From Capillidium heterosporum (lineage: Eukaryota > Entomophthoromycota > Entomophthoromycetes > Entomophthorales > Capillidiaceae): 64,000 bases of DNA. Shown one piece after another: positions 34,649-46,860 of this stretch. Each line of letters starts with the position of its first letter. The stretch's first letter is position 1. The notes beneath the pieces were generated by a model. That model made no database searches. It saw only the letters and a program-made list of their open reading frames with translations, and was not told the DNA's origin. The stretch is taken from the NCBI GenBank assembly GCA_016630905.1, contig WBMQ01000013.1, positions 310,001 to 374,000 of the forward strand, given 5' to 3'. The translations under genes and the position numbers were made by a program.

Positions 34649-37600
34649 GTCTGATGCTAATACGTTTTTGCTTTAACGAAATATTAAATAGTCTACTAAA
34701 ACCGTCGATCTTGTATATAAATATCTTATTATTATTTTCCATTTGAGCAATTTATAATAAATGTAGTACAGTATAGGCTGAAAACTAGTTAATTAAAGAT
34801 TTCCATAGTACAATTTTGGCAAAGTAACACAGGTTTTTATGAGTTTACACTTAATTTATATAGGCCAGCACTTCATTGAAATAAACTTTGAGGGTAAGAG
34901 TACGAGTAAGCACAGGGCAGATTACAACTTGATATTACAATCGTCAAGAAGGAAGGCAGAGGCTTTGCAGGTGATTTTGACTTAGAGAATTCAGCCTTCC
35001 TTATATTTGAAAGATGCCTACGATATATCTAACTTTTCTCGGCTTAAAAGTAGATATATCCCTATCTAAAGAGTGAATAGATGGCAGAGTAAACCATCTG
35101 TCATTGTAATTTTTATAAATACATTCTTATTACAGATCCTTTTCAATCAGTATTAGGTAAGTTTAGTCTACTTATAACGTGTCTTGCAAGCTTTCCCAAA
35201 AACTTACTAAAACCATCAAAAGTCTATGATGATGGTACTGCACCCCAAGAAAACCTATGCCAACTCAAATTGAAAATTTGTGCAAAACCTGTTGCTACAG
35301 ACCAATCTTTCTAAAAGTACATCCATCAAGCTTCAGATCATACTTTGAATTACAAATTTCTCTTGTATACTGTAGCTTTGAGCTTTTATATTTTTTGATT
35401 GAAGCAATGTAGGTTGAGTAAATGTCAAGGAATAGCTTGAGCTTCGTCAGATTTGGAACTTCAGAAGTTTAAAGCCTAGCCAATTTTGGGATGTGTATAT
35501 CTAGGTGGGAAATAAGTAGATTATCTTTAGTACGTATTAAGGTTTAGTAGCGATAAATCACATATTTTAAAAGGATAGGATGTGATGCTCAAAGCTACTG
35601 TAGATTATACTAACATGTGCAAGAATTAAAATGAATGAAAACCATACAAATATATAGCAGTTTGAAGACTTTTAGGTCAAAAGGTGGACAAAGGAGGTAG
35701 TAAATCCAGCATCAAGTTAATTGCAGGTGCTAAGCCTTTAGTAATTCGCTGCCGAAACTAAGGTTTTGTTCTCAACCCGCATTCATCTAGTTAGTAAATC
35801 AAGTACTAGTAAGTTTGAAATTGGTAGGTAAGAATGTAATCGAAAGCTTCAGTAGATGAAAGTTATTTGAAAGATTCATTGATGCTGAGTTTTTAAAACA
35901 AGTACATGATCCTTTGTTTTGACAAACTTCTTGATTACATATCTAAAGTTCGATTAGTAGCCTTCAATTCTGTGAATCGGCTTCTAAACTTGTCAACTTA
36001 CGATACAGCAGTTGGCTGTTTGCAAAAGGCTTTGTAGATCAGGCTTACATTCCAGTATGAAACTGTAAACGGTTGTCCATAAATTTAGCCTGCTCTACTA
36101 CAGTGGTTCTTTATCTTTTGAGCTCAGTTTCATTTTGTATACAATAACCCTAAAAACATATGAATTCAGAGGCAAGCTAATCCTATAGTTGGAATCGAAA
36201 CATACACTCTAAGAAAACCACCTTACTAGCAATACATAAGCTAGGCTTTCACACGCTGGATTTCCTGTACATCTTACACCACTGCCAATTGCTAGTAATC
36301 CTACTTCATTCTTCAGCAAATAGTTGAGTATATATAGGTAAACTAAGCTATTATAATCTATTTCCCATGCCACAACAATATGTATGCAACTAAAAATATA
36401 CCTTTGCATCTATTCTGAAGTATCAATAAAAATTGACAATGCTGTTGGACGCATTCATAAAAATAACATTTACAAATTATCTTGATATTAAAAGCTCTAT
36501 TTGAACCACAGTATAAAGCTGCTACAGCTACCACTATATAATCTTTCAGTACTCTTTTAACCTATACTTACGTTTAGATCAAGTATAGGAACCACATTAT
36601 TCTTGGATAAAGATCGTAATCTGCTTATCCAATACATAGATTTCAAGCTTCATATTTTTGGGGACAAAATAGGACTAGCATTTTCTAGACGTTTACAGTA
36701 GGTACTAAAACATTGAAGATTAGAGCTACTTTGTCTATTTCTGAAAATACTTGATAGTCATAGAGCCATAGGCTTGTATCTATACTGATAGAAAAATCAT
36801 ATATAAATGTGGACCTATGCTATCAAAAGACTTTATAATAAAGTCATTTTAGGGATTTATGTTCGAAAGTGGAGGCAAAATTCTCCTTCGTCTCCTTCAA
36901 GCTGATACCGATGATCAAGTCTTATAATCTCCAAGTTTAGATATTGCTGAAGCTCTCGAAAGGTCGGAATCCGATATCCAACCTATGCTTTCGAACCTGT
37001 CTCCTAACTCCACTGTCAGCCGTATCTCCAACTTTACTCGAGTCTTATTTATGAGAAGTAGCAGAATATATATATATAAATAAGGAGTACATCAGCTATC
37101 AAGTTATATTGCGTAGCTACTCATGAAAATGTGCCAAGCCCTTTAACAAATATAGGGTGCCTCTTATCACACCCGATGAGAAGGCATTCAAAGGTAATCA
37201 CTTAAAGAAAATTCATAGGAATCACACCAGTATGAAAGTTAGAGCTGAGGAACACGATCACCGTGATTTTAGAGCTTATAAAATGCTACCTGTGAAGCCA
37301 CTAAGATGAAACATATGAATGGGCACAGTTCATTTCAAGTTTACTGAGATCAATTCTGATCTCCGTCTCCAATTTGATTCCAAACGTTGCCACCTCAATC
37401 CAAGCGAGCTCAATCCTCATTCAGGCCTTCACAACCTCAAGTTCAGCAATCTTAACCTAAGCAATTTAAAACTCTGTCACTTTTAGCCTCACCACCTCCA
37501 ATTTTATCCAATACAGCTGTAGATCCTGTGCTCCTTCCCTCTCCACTTCTAGGAGCTCTCAGGTCCACCAATTTGGATTAGTACAGACTTTGGTAATAGA

Positions 37601-38092
37601 CCTATAGCTACATCTATTATCAAAAATATAATATTTTTTCTCCAACTTTTTATTGAAATTTAAGGTAATTTTTCAACTAGCAGTATCCCAAAATAATATC
37701 CTTGCTAATACAAATTAAGAACAAGTGCAAATTTTTTGAGAATAGCTATTATTCGACTAGAGTTTAAGATTTTAGGAGATACAAACACGATCTGCGAAAC
37801 TTTTTAACATTCAATTATGAAAGTTGATGAAGTATTGAATAATATTATTGATCAGTAGTTCAAAGGTGAACTTCACTACGACAAAATATAGCTTCTTATA
37901 TACCTAAAATAGAAAAATATGTGACATTTCGTAAAGCTACTTCCTAAACAATGCAATTAATTGACAAATTGGCACTTTATTGTGCATCAAATTACAATTT
38001 GGAAATTAAAAGTACGTCATAGATCAAAATAAGTATAAAGAATCTAAATTTGAAGTTATTAAACTAAACATCTTACAGTTTAATAGTTAGCA
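34649..38092. other. 3.4-kb spacer with little intact coding
   Basis: The first ~500 bp match the JEN copy 1 downstream flank in patches. A decayed coding-like stretch lies at ~36840-37590 (separate entry). A 66-codon minus-strand frame at 36209-36409 has no supporting feature. No tRNA or rRNA recognised. Confidence 0.5.
36840..37590 (+). pseudogene. possible decayed gene, Ser/Pro-rich
   Basis: In one plus-strand frame the translation includes GKILLRLLQADTDDQVL, a stop, then SPSLDIAEALERSESDIQPM and LSNLSPNSTVSRISNF. Further on, PPQSKRAQSSFRPSQPQVQQ, a stop, then FKTLSLLASPPPILSNTAV. The codon-like composition is higher in C and G than the surrounding AT-rich DNA and the residues look protein-like, but several stops and frame changes interrupt it. 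I do not recognise the parent family. It could also be a multi-exon gene I failed to splice. Confidence 0.3.
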
Positions 38093-38616
38093 ATGAGCCA
38101 AGTAAGCCTATCGATTTACAGCTAGCTAACTTTAATAGGATTGGAAACAAGCTTACAGCCGCGAGTACAACCAGATCTACTACGTAAACTTAGTTACTGG
38201 CCAACAGCAAGTTGAAGAACCTAGTAACTTCCAGGGCCCTTATGTAATACGAGCTTCCCATCTACTCGTCAAGCATAAAAATAGCCGAAGACCTAGTTCC
38301 TGGCGTGAAGTAAATTTTTAAAGCTATCTTATCTTTAATTAAAAACAAGGCCAACATAACTCGTACTCCAGAAGAAGCTTTGAAACAGATTGAAGAGCTT
38401 CGAAGTAAGATTGTTAACAAAGAAGTTGATTTTTCCCAACTTGCTTCTCAACTTTCTGATTGTGGGTCGGCTAAAAGTGGTGGCGATTTGGGGTACTTTG
38501 CTTACGGTGAGATGCAGAAACCCTTTTACGACGCGGCTAGTCAATTGCAAGTAGGAGAATTGAGTCAGCCTGTTTATACCGATTCGGGTATTCATCTCAT
38601 TTTACGCACCGCTTAA
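38093..38616 (+). CDS. ESS1: Pin1/Ess1 peptidyl-prolyl isomerase (WW domain + parvulin)
   Basis: Isomerises phospho-Ser/Thr-Pro bonds, chiefly in the RNA polymerase II C-terminal domain and mitotic proteins, in the nucleus. Three exons: a 9-nt exon 38093-38101 (M-S-Q), 38139-38309, 38350-38616 (introns 37 and 40 nt); 148 residues. The parvulin domain has the family's active-site residues: [18 protein letters not shown] (His, Lys, two Arg for phosphate binding), [16 protein letters not shown] (catalytic Cys), [19 protein letters not shown]. The WW domain begins [17 protein letters not shown], but the second tryptophan is replaced (GQQQVEEP, where SQWEEP is usual), so phosphopeptide binding by WW may be weakened. 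The 9-nt first exon is supported by GTAAGC and a CTAAC branch site. Confidence 0.92.
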
Positions 38617-39412
38617 TTGAAGCGAATTGGTTGTTACAAATAGGATGGTATTGCTAGAGTTCTGGGTCGTTTTATTCGGTTTAAAGTTTGACTTATAAAT
38701 ATATTTTCAAAGTTTGTAATACAATATTGCTTTGAAGCAGCTGGTAGGTAACTATTTAATTTAATATTTTATTTTGATAGAATTGTAGAATCTAAATAGG
38801 CTAAACTATAAATGCATTTGTGAATTTTCGTATTTCGAATGCAAATAGAGTAGCCACTTTGAATATATATTCTACATCTTTACTTTAGTTTTGCTACGCT
38901 GCTGATATTTTAGTATGAGGTTTATTTAACTACAATAGGTTTATTGAGTAGACAATAATTGAGGCTTGCAATCAGTGTACAGTTGTTTTTAGCCAGTTAT
39001 TTATGGCTACTATATATCCATTGATATCCAGAACACTACAATGCGATGCTTTATTAGTACAGTATACTATAGTGTATATACATGCGATATCTTTGGTATA
39101 TTTTAGTTTGCTTTGGATTTTCGTTACAATCTGCTACTTAAGAAAATAACTACTCAAAAGGTGGTATATGGATATAGAAATCTGCTTTGAAAGTATACAT
39201 TTTCAAAATGGTCCTCAGGTTTATATGGTTGGAAGGCATTAGCTTAAACAACAACTGTGTTTGTTAAAGAATATACCTATTGTTTACTTTCCATTTACAG
39301 AGAAATTACTGCATCAATTCTATGTTAAAATACCAACTTTTACGTCATTGCTAAATCGTCACAGGTTTTAAAGCTACTAAAGCTTGGTATACTTTCTCTT
39401 TATCTAAAAGAA
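38617..39412. other. spacer between ESS1 and NDUFA9
   Basis: About 800 bp of AT-rich DNA with no supported frame; it includes the 3' end of ESS1 transcripts and the promoter of the complex I gene. Confidence 0.55.
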
Positions 39413-40763
39413 ATGTCGGTCCTTTTGAAGAAAGCTTTCAATGAGACTCGAAGTTTGAACACAAAAGTCAATGTAACTAAAGTTAGCATATTTGGTGGTA
39501 ATGGATTCCTAGGTACCTAATTTTCATTGCTTGTATTTTTTATTCTAATAATGCGTAGGCAAATATTTGACCAAAGGCTTTATCAACGACCCTTTTATTC
39601 AAGTACAGTCGATTAGCAGAAGTGGAAAGAATAGTTTAAATAACTTGGGTACTCAAGTGTTACCTGCCAAGTCAGGTAACATCAATGATATAAACGATGT
39701 TATGAGAAGTTGCGAAGGTAGTTCAATAGTTATCAATACTGTGGGTATCATGTATTCGAAGGGAGACCAAACCTTTGAAAAGATTCAAGTTCTGGGAGCC
39801 GAGAACGTGGCCAAGGCAGCCAAGTATCATGGTGCAAAGTTGGTGCATGTATCGGCAATTGGTGCAGATTCAAATTCGAATATCCCTTATAATCGGACTA
39901 AAGGTAAGTTTGTGTACAAAATTTTAGTATAACATCTGTTTAGGTTTAGGTGAAGAGATAGTTAGAAAGACGCACCCTGAAAGTATTATTCTAAGACCGT
40001 CCTTAGTTTTTGGACCTGAAGATGATTTCTTTAACGTAGGTATTTTACATTTGAACAGTAGATTTATAGTATTTTCTGATGTAGAGATTCGCTAAATTAG
40101 CAAGATATTTGCCTTTTATGCCTGTTTTCGGAGGTGGTTATACTAAATTTCAACCAGTGTACGTCTGGGATATAGCTAAAGCAGCACAACTAGCAATTAA
40201 CGGACCTTTCCAAGGAAAAACTATTGAGTTGGGAGGACCAACAGGTAATTTTAAAGGACAATTATATTTTCACCTACAATCGAGTATATGGTTAGCTTAC
40301 ACCGTATTATTTAGTCTATACATACAGGGAATTAATGCAGCTGGTCTTGGACCAAGCTGGTATAAGTCGTCCCATCGTCAGTTTACCCTGGGCCGTAGGT
40401 TTGCTACAAGGCTCCATATTAGAGAAACTCCCACCCAACCTTTTTACTTTGACGCGAGACCAGGTACGGTTACTTAAACTCGACAACGTTGTTTCGAAAG
40501 AAGCAATCCAACTAAGTGATTTGGGAGTCACTCCAACACCAGCTGAAAGAATACTGCCTAGTTATCTGCGTCACCACAACCTAACAACTCCTAACAAGCG
40601 CACCCATAGGATGCGAGCTCAGGACTTGGATGCCGAGCTGGAACGCGTACGTAAATTGAGATCTTCTCAAAGCCGGAACCCGCCTAATTTAGAAAAGCAG
40701 TTGGAATTTCATCACCAGCCTAGGCCAAGGATTGTAAAGGATGATAAAAGCAAACCACTTTGA
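39413..40763 (+). CDS. complex I 39/40-kDa accessory subunit (NDUFA9/NUEM)
   Basis: Atypical short-chain dehydrogenase-like subunit that binds NADPH and stabilises mitochondrial NADH:ubiquinone oxidoreductase. Exons 39413-39512, 39559-39903, 39944-40035, 40085-40244, 40315-40763 (introns 40-70 nt); 381 residues. Features: nucleotide-binding SIFGGNGFLGKYL, VINTVGIMY, KLVHVSAIGADSNS, SIILRPSLVFGPEDDFFN, QPVYVWDIAKA, then TVYTYRELMQLVLDQAG once the 70-nt intron ends at ATTTAG rather than at the later ACAG. The N-terminus MSVLLKKAFNETRSL resembles a short mitochondrial presequence. Presence of this gene implies a proton-pumping complex I. Confidence 0.9.
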
Positions 40764-41007
40764 GTATCTGATTAGGTTGGTATAAAAACTGTGTTGGGTT
40801 TAAAATATTTTTATATTTAATTGATTGCTTATATTTAAAATGAGATTTCTTACAAACAATGCTAATGCTTCTAATATACATCCTTCTCATTTTCCATATA
40901 AATGTTTGATACTACATGGAAATACCAACAAAATGTTAAAGGGTCTTTACGTTAATAAATATGAAATAAGTATATTCGATAGCCCATTCAAAGCTCCATA
41001 AAGCCTA
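40764..41007. other. convergent 3' spacer
   Basis: 240 bp between the stops of NDUFA9 (plus) and the M50B-like gene (minus). AT-rich, no gene. Confidence 0.6.
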
Positions 41008-42010
41008 CTAAATAGCGTTAGGATCTTTAAAAGCTACTAGACCAGCCAACACGCCAGCCGCCAAGAAGATTAAGGAAATTAAAAACCAAATGGCACCACA
41101 GCCTTGAGCAGGGCAACAACCCCAAAGCTTGGCAAATTTGGTAGCATCACTCTCATTGACCTTTCGAAAAACTAAGTCTTCAACAATATCCCATAGCGAA
41201 TAACAGCAGCTCATGACACTACAAAAGTAAATATTAGCACATGGCAAAACAAAAGCTTTACCCCATGAAAAGTACAAAAAACCTTAGGCCTCGACCCATG
41301 TCTACCCACCACAGTAGAGCAATTAGACCAACGAAAAGTACAGTCAAGCCACGTAGTAACCAGTTCTTAGCCCAGTAAAGGCACGCTAGTAGACTTAGAC
41401 CTATGATGACAGACATAACTTTGGAGGCTAACGTGTTGAAGCCAGCAAATATCATGAGAGAACCTATCAAGGAGCTTCCTAAGTAACCTATACAAAAAAG
41501 TAAGTATTCAAAATTTCTAGTTAATAAGTTTACCGGCCGGTAAAGTCCAACATGCAGCTCCACCTCGCTATTTTAAAACTATTAGCTATTTTTATAGCTG
41601 GAAAAAACCTACCATCTTGGTAACACCACCCTGGTCTGGATCAACTTCAATAGCCAAAATTTTAGCACCTGTACATAGACCAGGCCGCCGCATGGCCAAA
41701 TTCGTGAAAAGCAACTGTAACCAACTTGAAAGGGGTACAAAATTAACTTCAAGTAGGGTACGTTCCATAAAATCAAAATAGCCAAAATGTAAACGCCAAT
41801 CAATATCAAAGTTATCTTTTGTTCTTCACTTGGAACTAGCAAATTGACGTTGTAGTAGACGGGTGCTTGTTGAGGTAAAGTTGGTACTGTCTCTACCAGC
41901 CGCTTCTTTAGTAAAGTTGGTTCAACTAAGAAATTGGGTTGTAAAGAGTTGGAGTTAGAGTAGTCGACTTGTTCTTTAAGGAACTGCTTGGCGTGGTTGA
42001 AGATGTGCAT
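41008..42010 (-). CDS. peptidase M50B-like multi-pass membrane protein, two +1 frame offsets
   Basis: Fungal M50B-like family (site-2-protease-related fold; substrate unknown). Exons on the minus strand: 42010-41613, 41567-41534, 41487-41262, 41218-41008 (introns 43-46 nt); ~288 residues. Features: LWNVPYLKLILYPF, the zinc-binding FHEFGHA (41692-41706), AIEVDPDQGGVTKM, TLPAGYLGSSLIGSLMIFAG, RFFVLFMGVMS, DLVFRKVNESDA and WGVIW-like CGAIWFLISLIF. Exon 1 needs one base skipped at the CCCC-TTT run (41725-41737) to join YPF to KLVTVAFHEFGHA, and another near GCC-TGG (41677-41685) to join HAAA to GLCTGAKILAIEVD. Both joins restore family spacing. The frame is open upstream of 42010 without ATG, so an earlier exon may exist. 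Confidence 0.82.
41677..41737 (-). other. two +1 frame offsets bracketing the zinc motif of the M50B-like gene
   Basis: Reading on the minus strand, the helix LWNVPYLKLILYPF is in one frame, KLVTVAFHEFGHAAA in the +1 frame and GLCTGAKILAIEVDPDQGG in the next +1 frame, all within ~90 nt. A 37-nt intron alternative for the first would delete the conserved PYLKLILYPF helix end. No intron can explain the second. Confidence 0.6.
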
Positions 42011-43622
42011 ACCTTGCTGGAATAAATATTTGAATTGGTGTCTGGTTGAGGTTAAGATGTGCGAGTAAAGGAAGTGGGTAGTTTTATGGGAAAGTTGAAA
42101 CCGAGCCAAGAAATTGAGTTTGGCGGTTAGTTTACGTCGATTCTAAATTTAGATTGTGGATTGTAGGATGAGAAAATTGTCCTTTGGTTTCAAGGAAACT
42201 GGTTCTAAATTAGGGACTATATCTTTTATATTTATGGCACATTCTTTACAGAAAAATATATTAGAGGATGCCAGTATGATAGGATGTATTGTACAGCTTA
42301 AAGCTGGAAGTGAATGATTAAAGACACTGCCTCAAAAGACTTTTGTACTATCTCCATCCAGATTAATTTGCAAATATGCTTTATTTTAAAATAGATACAT
42401 ATTTAGCTACATTAAACCTTTTTCACTTCATAAAGTGTCGGTTAAATACTATAACATAAATTCTAAAAAGGATTAATAAAGGATATATATTAATTGGATA
42501 ACTGTGAAAGTCGGTGGACTCCGTTTCTTTTATGATCTTTCGATTCTCTATAGCAATGGTTTAAAAATAACCTATTTTAATATGGTTTAGTGAGATATAT
42601 ATTTTATCAAGCATAATGTATACTGCTGATAGCATAGAAGATATCTATATGATTCTACTATCAAAAGTAATTGCTAATACTTTCTAAATGAGAGGTGTAG
42701 TTTTAATATGAAGTAAGAGCCGTCAGGAATAGAACATTCGATATATATATCTGCCGGCATGATCACCCCAAACTTTTTATAATAGGGCTAGTTGTTTCTA
42801 TTCGAACTACCTCTCCATACTCAGCTAATAGTGTTTTCAATTAAGCCATAAACTCTATTAATAACGCCAAGTACTTGTGATATCAAACCTTATAAGATTT
42901 GGGCAGCATTTGGATCTCTGGACAATGTACGAGTACAAAGCAATGTATCAACCAATATTATAAATAGGCTATTTTTGTCTTATTAAGATTAGTTTGTATT
43001 GCAGAAACCTCAGATTGGTGAGGGATATGAAACCCATTCAAATAAGGCGATATTACGATAGTTCGCAAGGCTACAATTAATTGATTAGAATTGATATAAA
43101 AGTACAGCTGCAGATAGATATATAGGCTTATATATGCAGTTTTCTAAGAAATGATGGGTAGCTGTTACTTACCACTAAACTATATAGCCGATGGTTGATG
43201 AAATTGAGCTAAATTTAGTAATGATAATAAGGCTATATCGGAAAAATACTGTTTCTATTCTATATTTTGATCACCTTCAATAACAATAGCCAAATGTGGT
43301 GATGGATTGAAATATTGAAACACTAGCCTATTAAAAGACAAGGATGGCTTAGTACCTCCTATTAAAGAATTTATTGGCAAAACCAATATTTCAGCAAAGA
43401 TTTGGGCTTCAGTTATTGCTTTTATGACCCAACAAACATTCCTTGACTGTTATTTGACCGATCCAATATAAAAGTAATAGAATGAAAATATAGCCTTTAT
43501 TTGTCAACTTGAAACTCAACTTACCACTTTATCAATTAGGTACATCCAGAACACTACAATAAAGCGAACTTTATAAGCCAGTAAGAAACACTAATATCCA
43601 TCTAATCTACGCAAGTGAACAA
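42011..43622. other. 1.6-kb spacer
   Basis: Upstream of the M50B-like gene a possible acceptor (AAATTTAG before the stretch at 42142) hints at an unseen first exon. The rest is AT-rich with no frame above 60 codons. Confidence 0.45.
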
Positions 43623-44699
43623 ATGCCGAGTTCCGACCAAAGTTTCAATTTAAGCCGAGAGTCCAACGATAGTGAAGCCAACGAGGCAGTATCTAATTCG
43701 ACAACTCCTTCCAAAATGAACAACCAAGATGGCAAGCAGACGTTTAGAACCTTCAAGCACAAGCACGTAGTCTCTAGGCATATCTATCCCGAAAATACAA
43801 CAGGACTAGTAGCTATCAACTTTAGGACCAACCAACCCCCCAAAGTTCGAGAACGCGCCAACCAGAAACAAACCCAGTATCTAGAAGATCTCTTCAATGA
43901 GAACCCCAAGATGGATAGGTGGACCGCTGCTCGTATACACGAAGAAATAGGACTCAGCACCAAGTTCATCTCAGTTTGGTTCCAGAATAGGCGGGTCAAA
44001 GAGCGCCAGAAGGACAACTTTGTCAAGCCAAGGCGCTTCTATACCCAAGTTGAGCCCAGGTCCACTCCCCAGCACAGTCGTGCCAACTAGTTCTAAGGTC
44101 AGTATTGAGGCCAATAGTTCAGGAACCCCTACCAACAACGACAGCAGTGCCAAAGACCCGATACCGGTACAACCTCAGGAGGAAATAGTTATAAATGAAC
44201 CTGAACCGGTTAAGCTAGAAAAACGGAGCTATCAGTTCACAACCAAGTTTCCGACCCTAACCACTAACCCGGTACGTACTTCTTTGCAACGCCCCAAAGT
44301 CTTTACCTACACCAACCCGCACTTTGTTCCCAACTTCAAACTTCGAACCTCAGCACCTACCTTGATAAACCTCAGATTGAGTACAACAACTCCACCGACA
44401 ACGCAAGCGAATCTTCCTCCTTCTACAAAAATCAAGCCTCTGCCTACTTCAACAAAGGTCCATCACTGCCATCCAACAACGCAACTATATTGGTTCAACC
44501 CAGTGCTGTAGGTACTTTGGAAAAGTTTGACAAAGTTGTTACCAGTACTAAACTGGAGAATGACTACCTGGCCAAGTTGAACTACTGGTTCTCCGATCCT
44601 GTTAAATATATTGGGCAACGTAATTTGAGAGCGGAGAAGCATGAGCCCATATATTTCAACTTCAAAAGCAAGTTCGACTATGAGCGAAAATGTGCTTAG
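43623..44699 (+). CDS. homeodomain transcription factor, frame changes in its C-terminal part
   Basis: ATG at 43623. Residues ~75-135 form a homeodomain: KVRERANQKQTQYLEDLF, DRWTAARIHEEIGLS, FISVWFQNRRVKERQ (helix 3 with the W-F-x-N-x-R core). Thus a sequence-specific nuclear DNA-binding protein; target unknown. The first frame stops at 44088-44090, but the +1 frame is open from before that point and encodes a Ser/Thr/Pro-rich tail (LSPGPLPSTVVPTSSKVS) to 44511. A third segment, back in the first frame (IEYNNSTDNASESSSFYKNQ ... FKSKFDYERKCA), runs to 44699 and can be joined by a GT-AG intron of 50-104 nt ending at CCTCAG (~44381). Either the protein is 155 residues, or it is ~330 with one +1 offset near 44019-44088. 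Confidence 0.7.
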
Positions 44700-46790
44700 T
44701 AGTGATAGCTATCGTAAGGGTAAGCTTTCTAATAGTATCTCTTTTCAATCTTCGGCTATCAGTTACTTAGTTTTATATTACCACTATCATTATTGGGAGT
44801 TGACTACCACACTATTTGTTCTTTAATTTATAAGTACACTATCTACCATTGCACTGTTGTCTTAGATAAGGAGGTTGGTAGGTAGGTAAAAACTTTATTA
44901 TCCATATACCTACGTCTCAAGTATATTTCACTCACTAAAGATTGCTTATACTGAGCTCATCAATTAATAAAACTCTATGGTTAGAGCTTTTCATTTTTCT
45001 ATCCTTTTGAAGATTATAAATATTAGCCTGAATGTAGCTATTGGTGTTTTATAGTGTACTTTTATATGTATACATAAACATGTTAGAAACGTATTATTCA
45101 TTTCGAAAAGAGATATTTCAAATATATACTATTATTGCATTTTTCCTATTAAATCAAGAGTCCAATATAGTTTATTTATCTGTTAGTAGGTTAGAGAAGA
45201 CCCATGCAGCAGGGTCCAATATAGTAAATGTTTTGTCTATTTCAACTAATCAAATCTGCCTTGACTTTTTCCAGCCAAAATCATTGCTCTAAACCTTAAT
45301 ATTTTTCTTTGGTAGCTAGTTAAATCCTTTAGACGATCCATGTCGTATATACTAAAGTTTTATAAAACCTAGATCCAACTTTACCACTCTCCCTGCTCAA
45401 AACCGACCTTGCTCATCTCTGAAAAAGATCCTTACTTTTGAGAGCAAGCATTTCTCTGATCGTTTTGAAACAGTGTAAGCTCAATTCCTCTGACTGGATG
45501 TGGGTAGATCCTTAGTTGTATATATTAATCATACGATTAGCTTCCCGTCTTATTCCTCTGTCCTTTTAGAACCTACTTAGTACAAGTCGCTAATTATAAA
45601 TGTATTGCTTGTTCCCTTTGCGAGGGTTAAATCAATTAAATTATTCTCCAACTCCAACAAGCTAGATTCGAAAGCTATCTATTGGAGTTCCATCTCAATA
45701 CTACTACAAAGTGAAATGAGATATCCGATATCTGCTACTATCTACCAAAGCAATTAGGCAAAGCAAGTATGCTGAACCAAGCCTAGGATCCATCTACATT
45801 TTAATGTGCGTAAGCCTAACTGACACTAGTAGGTATGTTTTAAGTTTTATATAAAACAGCATCCCATTCAAATTATTTTAAATAGTGAAAGCCTTTACTT
45901 TGTTGTTGATGGTTACGAAACTTGGCTTTCAAGTACAAAGTCCATAATTTATAAAAAGTAAACCCTGCAATGCATATCAACTCATTAAGTTTCTTGGGTA
46001 TTGAAAGTTAAAGCAATAGTTTTTGCAAGGAAGGTAGTAGGCTTTTATAAGGCTAAACTATGAATCTTGTTGGCATATAAATATGTCCGAGCAGTGTACA
46101 ATCTTCTTTGTATAGTATGGTTTGATATATATCCGAAAGGCAGATTGGATTTCAAATCCTTGACTACGCTTCGCTTTAGTTTTTCTTTACTCAAACCCTG
46201 CTTAGAATTTGCAAAGACAGGTAAAACCGAGAGAAAAGCATTGTGCTTAGCCTTTGGAACGACAAAAGTTCCGGTTTAACGTTTCATTGGAAAAGTAAAG
46301 TATACTTGAATTCAACCGGCGATCACCTCCTACTTGCATCTATTACCAACACCAACTCATTACCTACTAAACTGGTTGGTTGCACTTATATAATTAAACC
46401 GATCACTACTTTGTTCCTATAAATTGAATAAACCTTAGTTGAACTCGTAAGAAGTAGCCAACTTTTCTGAACGGGGCATAGTGTTACTTCGACATAAGAA
46501 ATTAAGGTGTAGTTTTCAAAGACAAAAGAAGTTTGAAACCTTGCAAGCCACCACCTTGAATTCCGATCCATGGCAAAACAAAGTAAACTATATTTGCCAT
46601 TTCCAGTAAAAACCAATAGAATAAAGTAACTTTTGTCCACAAGTCGCATCTATGGCCTTACTTTACAAACTCTGCATTCATTACAATCGGTTTCAGCTTT
46701 GCAATCGAATTCTAAAATTAACTAGTTTAGCTAAGACCAGCCGTCTTCAAAAATGTCTTACCCTTAAATTTATATTGGAGCGACGGAAAG
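44700..46790. other. 2.1-kb spacer
   Basis: No supported gene. A frame at 45041-45292 is low-complexity and AT-driven. The C/G-richer stretch at ~45365-45520 reads partly like degraded coding but has stops in every frame. Confidence 0.5.
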
Positions 46791-46799
46791 TATAAAAAG
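46791..46799 (+). promoter_or_regulatory. TATA box of the PH-domain gene
   Basis: TATAAAAAG 70 bp before the ATG at 46861; a strong TATA match at a typical distance. Confidence 0.5.
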
Positions 46800-46860
46800 A
46801 CAAGGTGGAGACAGTAACTAAACCCAATTTTATAACTCACAGATAGCAAACGAAGAAAAT

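Noticed and set aside
40245-40335. Apparent frame break between the two halves of NDUFA9
   Set aside because: Fully explained by a 70-nt intron ending at ATTTAG (40314), which gives TVYTYRELMQ in frame.
41730-41775. 37-nt intron as an explanation of the first frame offset in the M50B-like gene
   Set aside because: It has GT-AG ends and typical length, but removing it deletes the conserved PYLKLILYPF helix end; a one-base skip keeps family spacing.
39021-43560. A 17-bp sequence (ATCCAGAACACTACAAT) shared between two spacers near 39.02 and 43.54 kb
   Set aside because: The match does not extend, and one 17-mer match in AT-rich 64 kb is not far from chance expectation.
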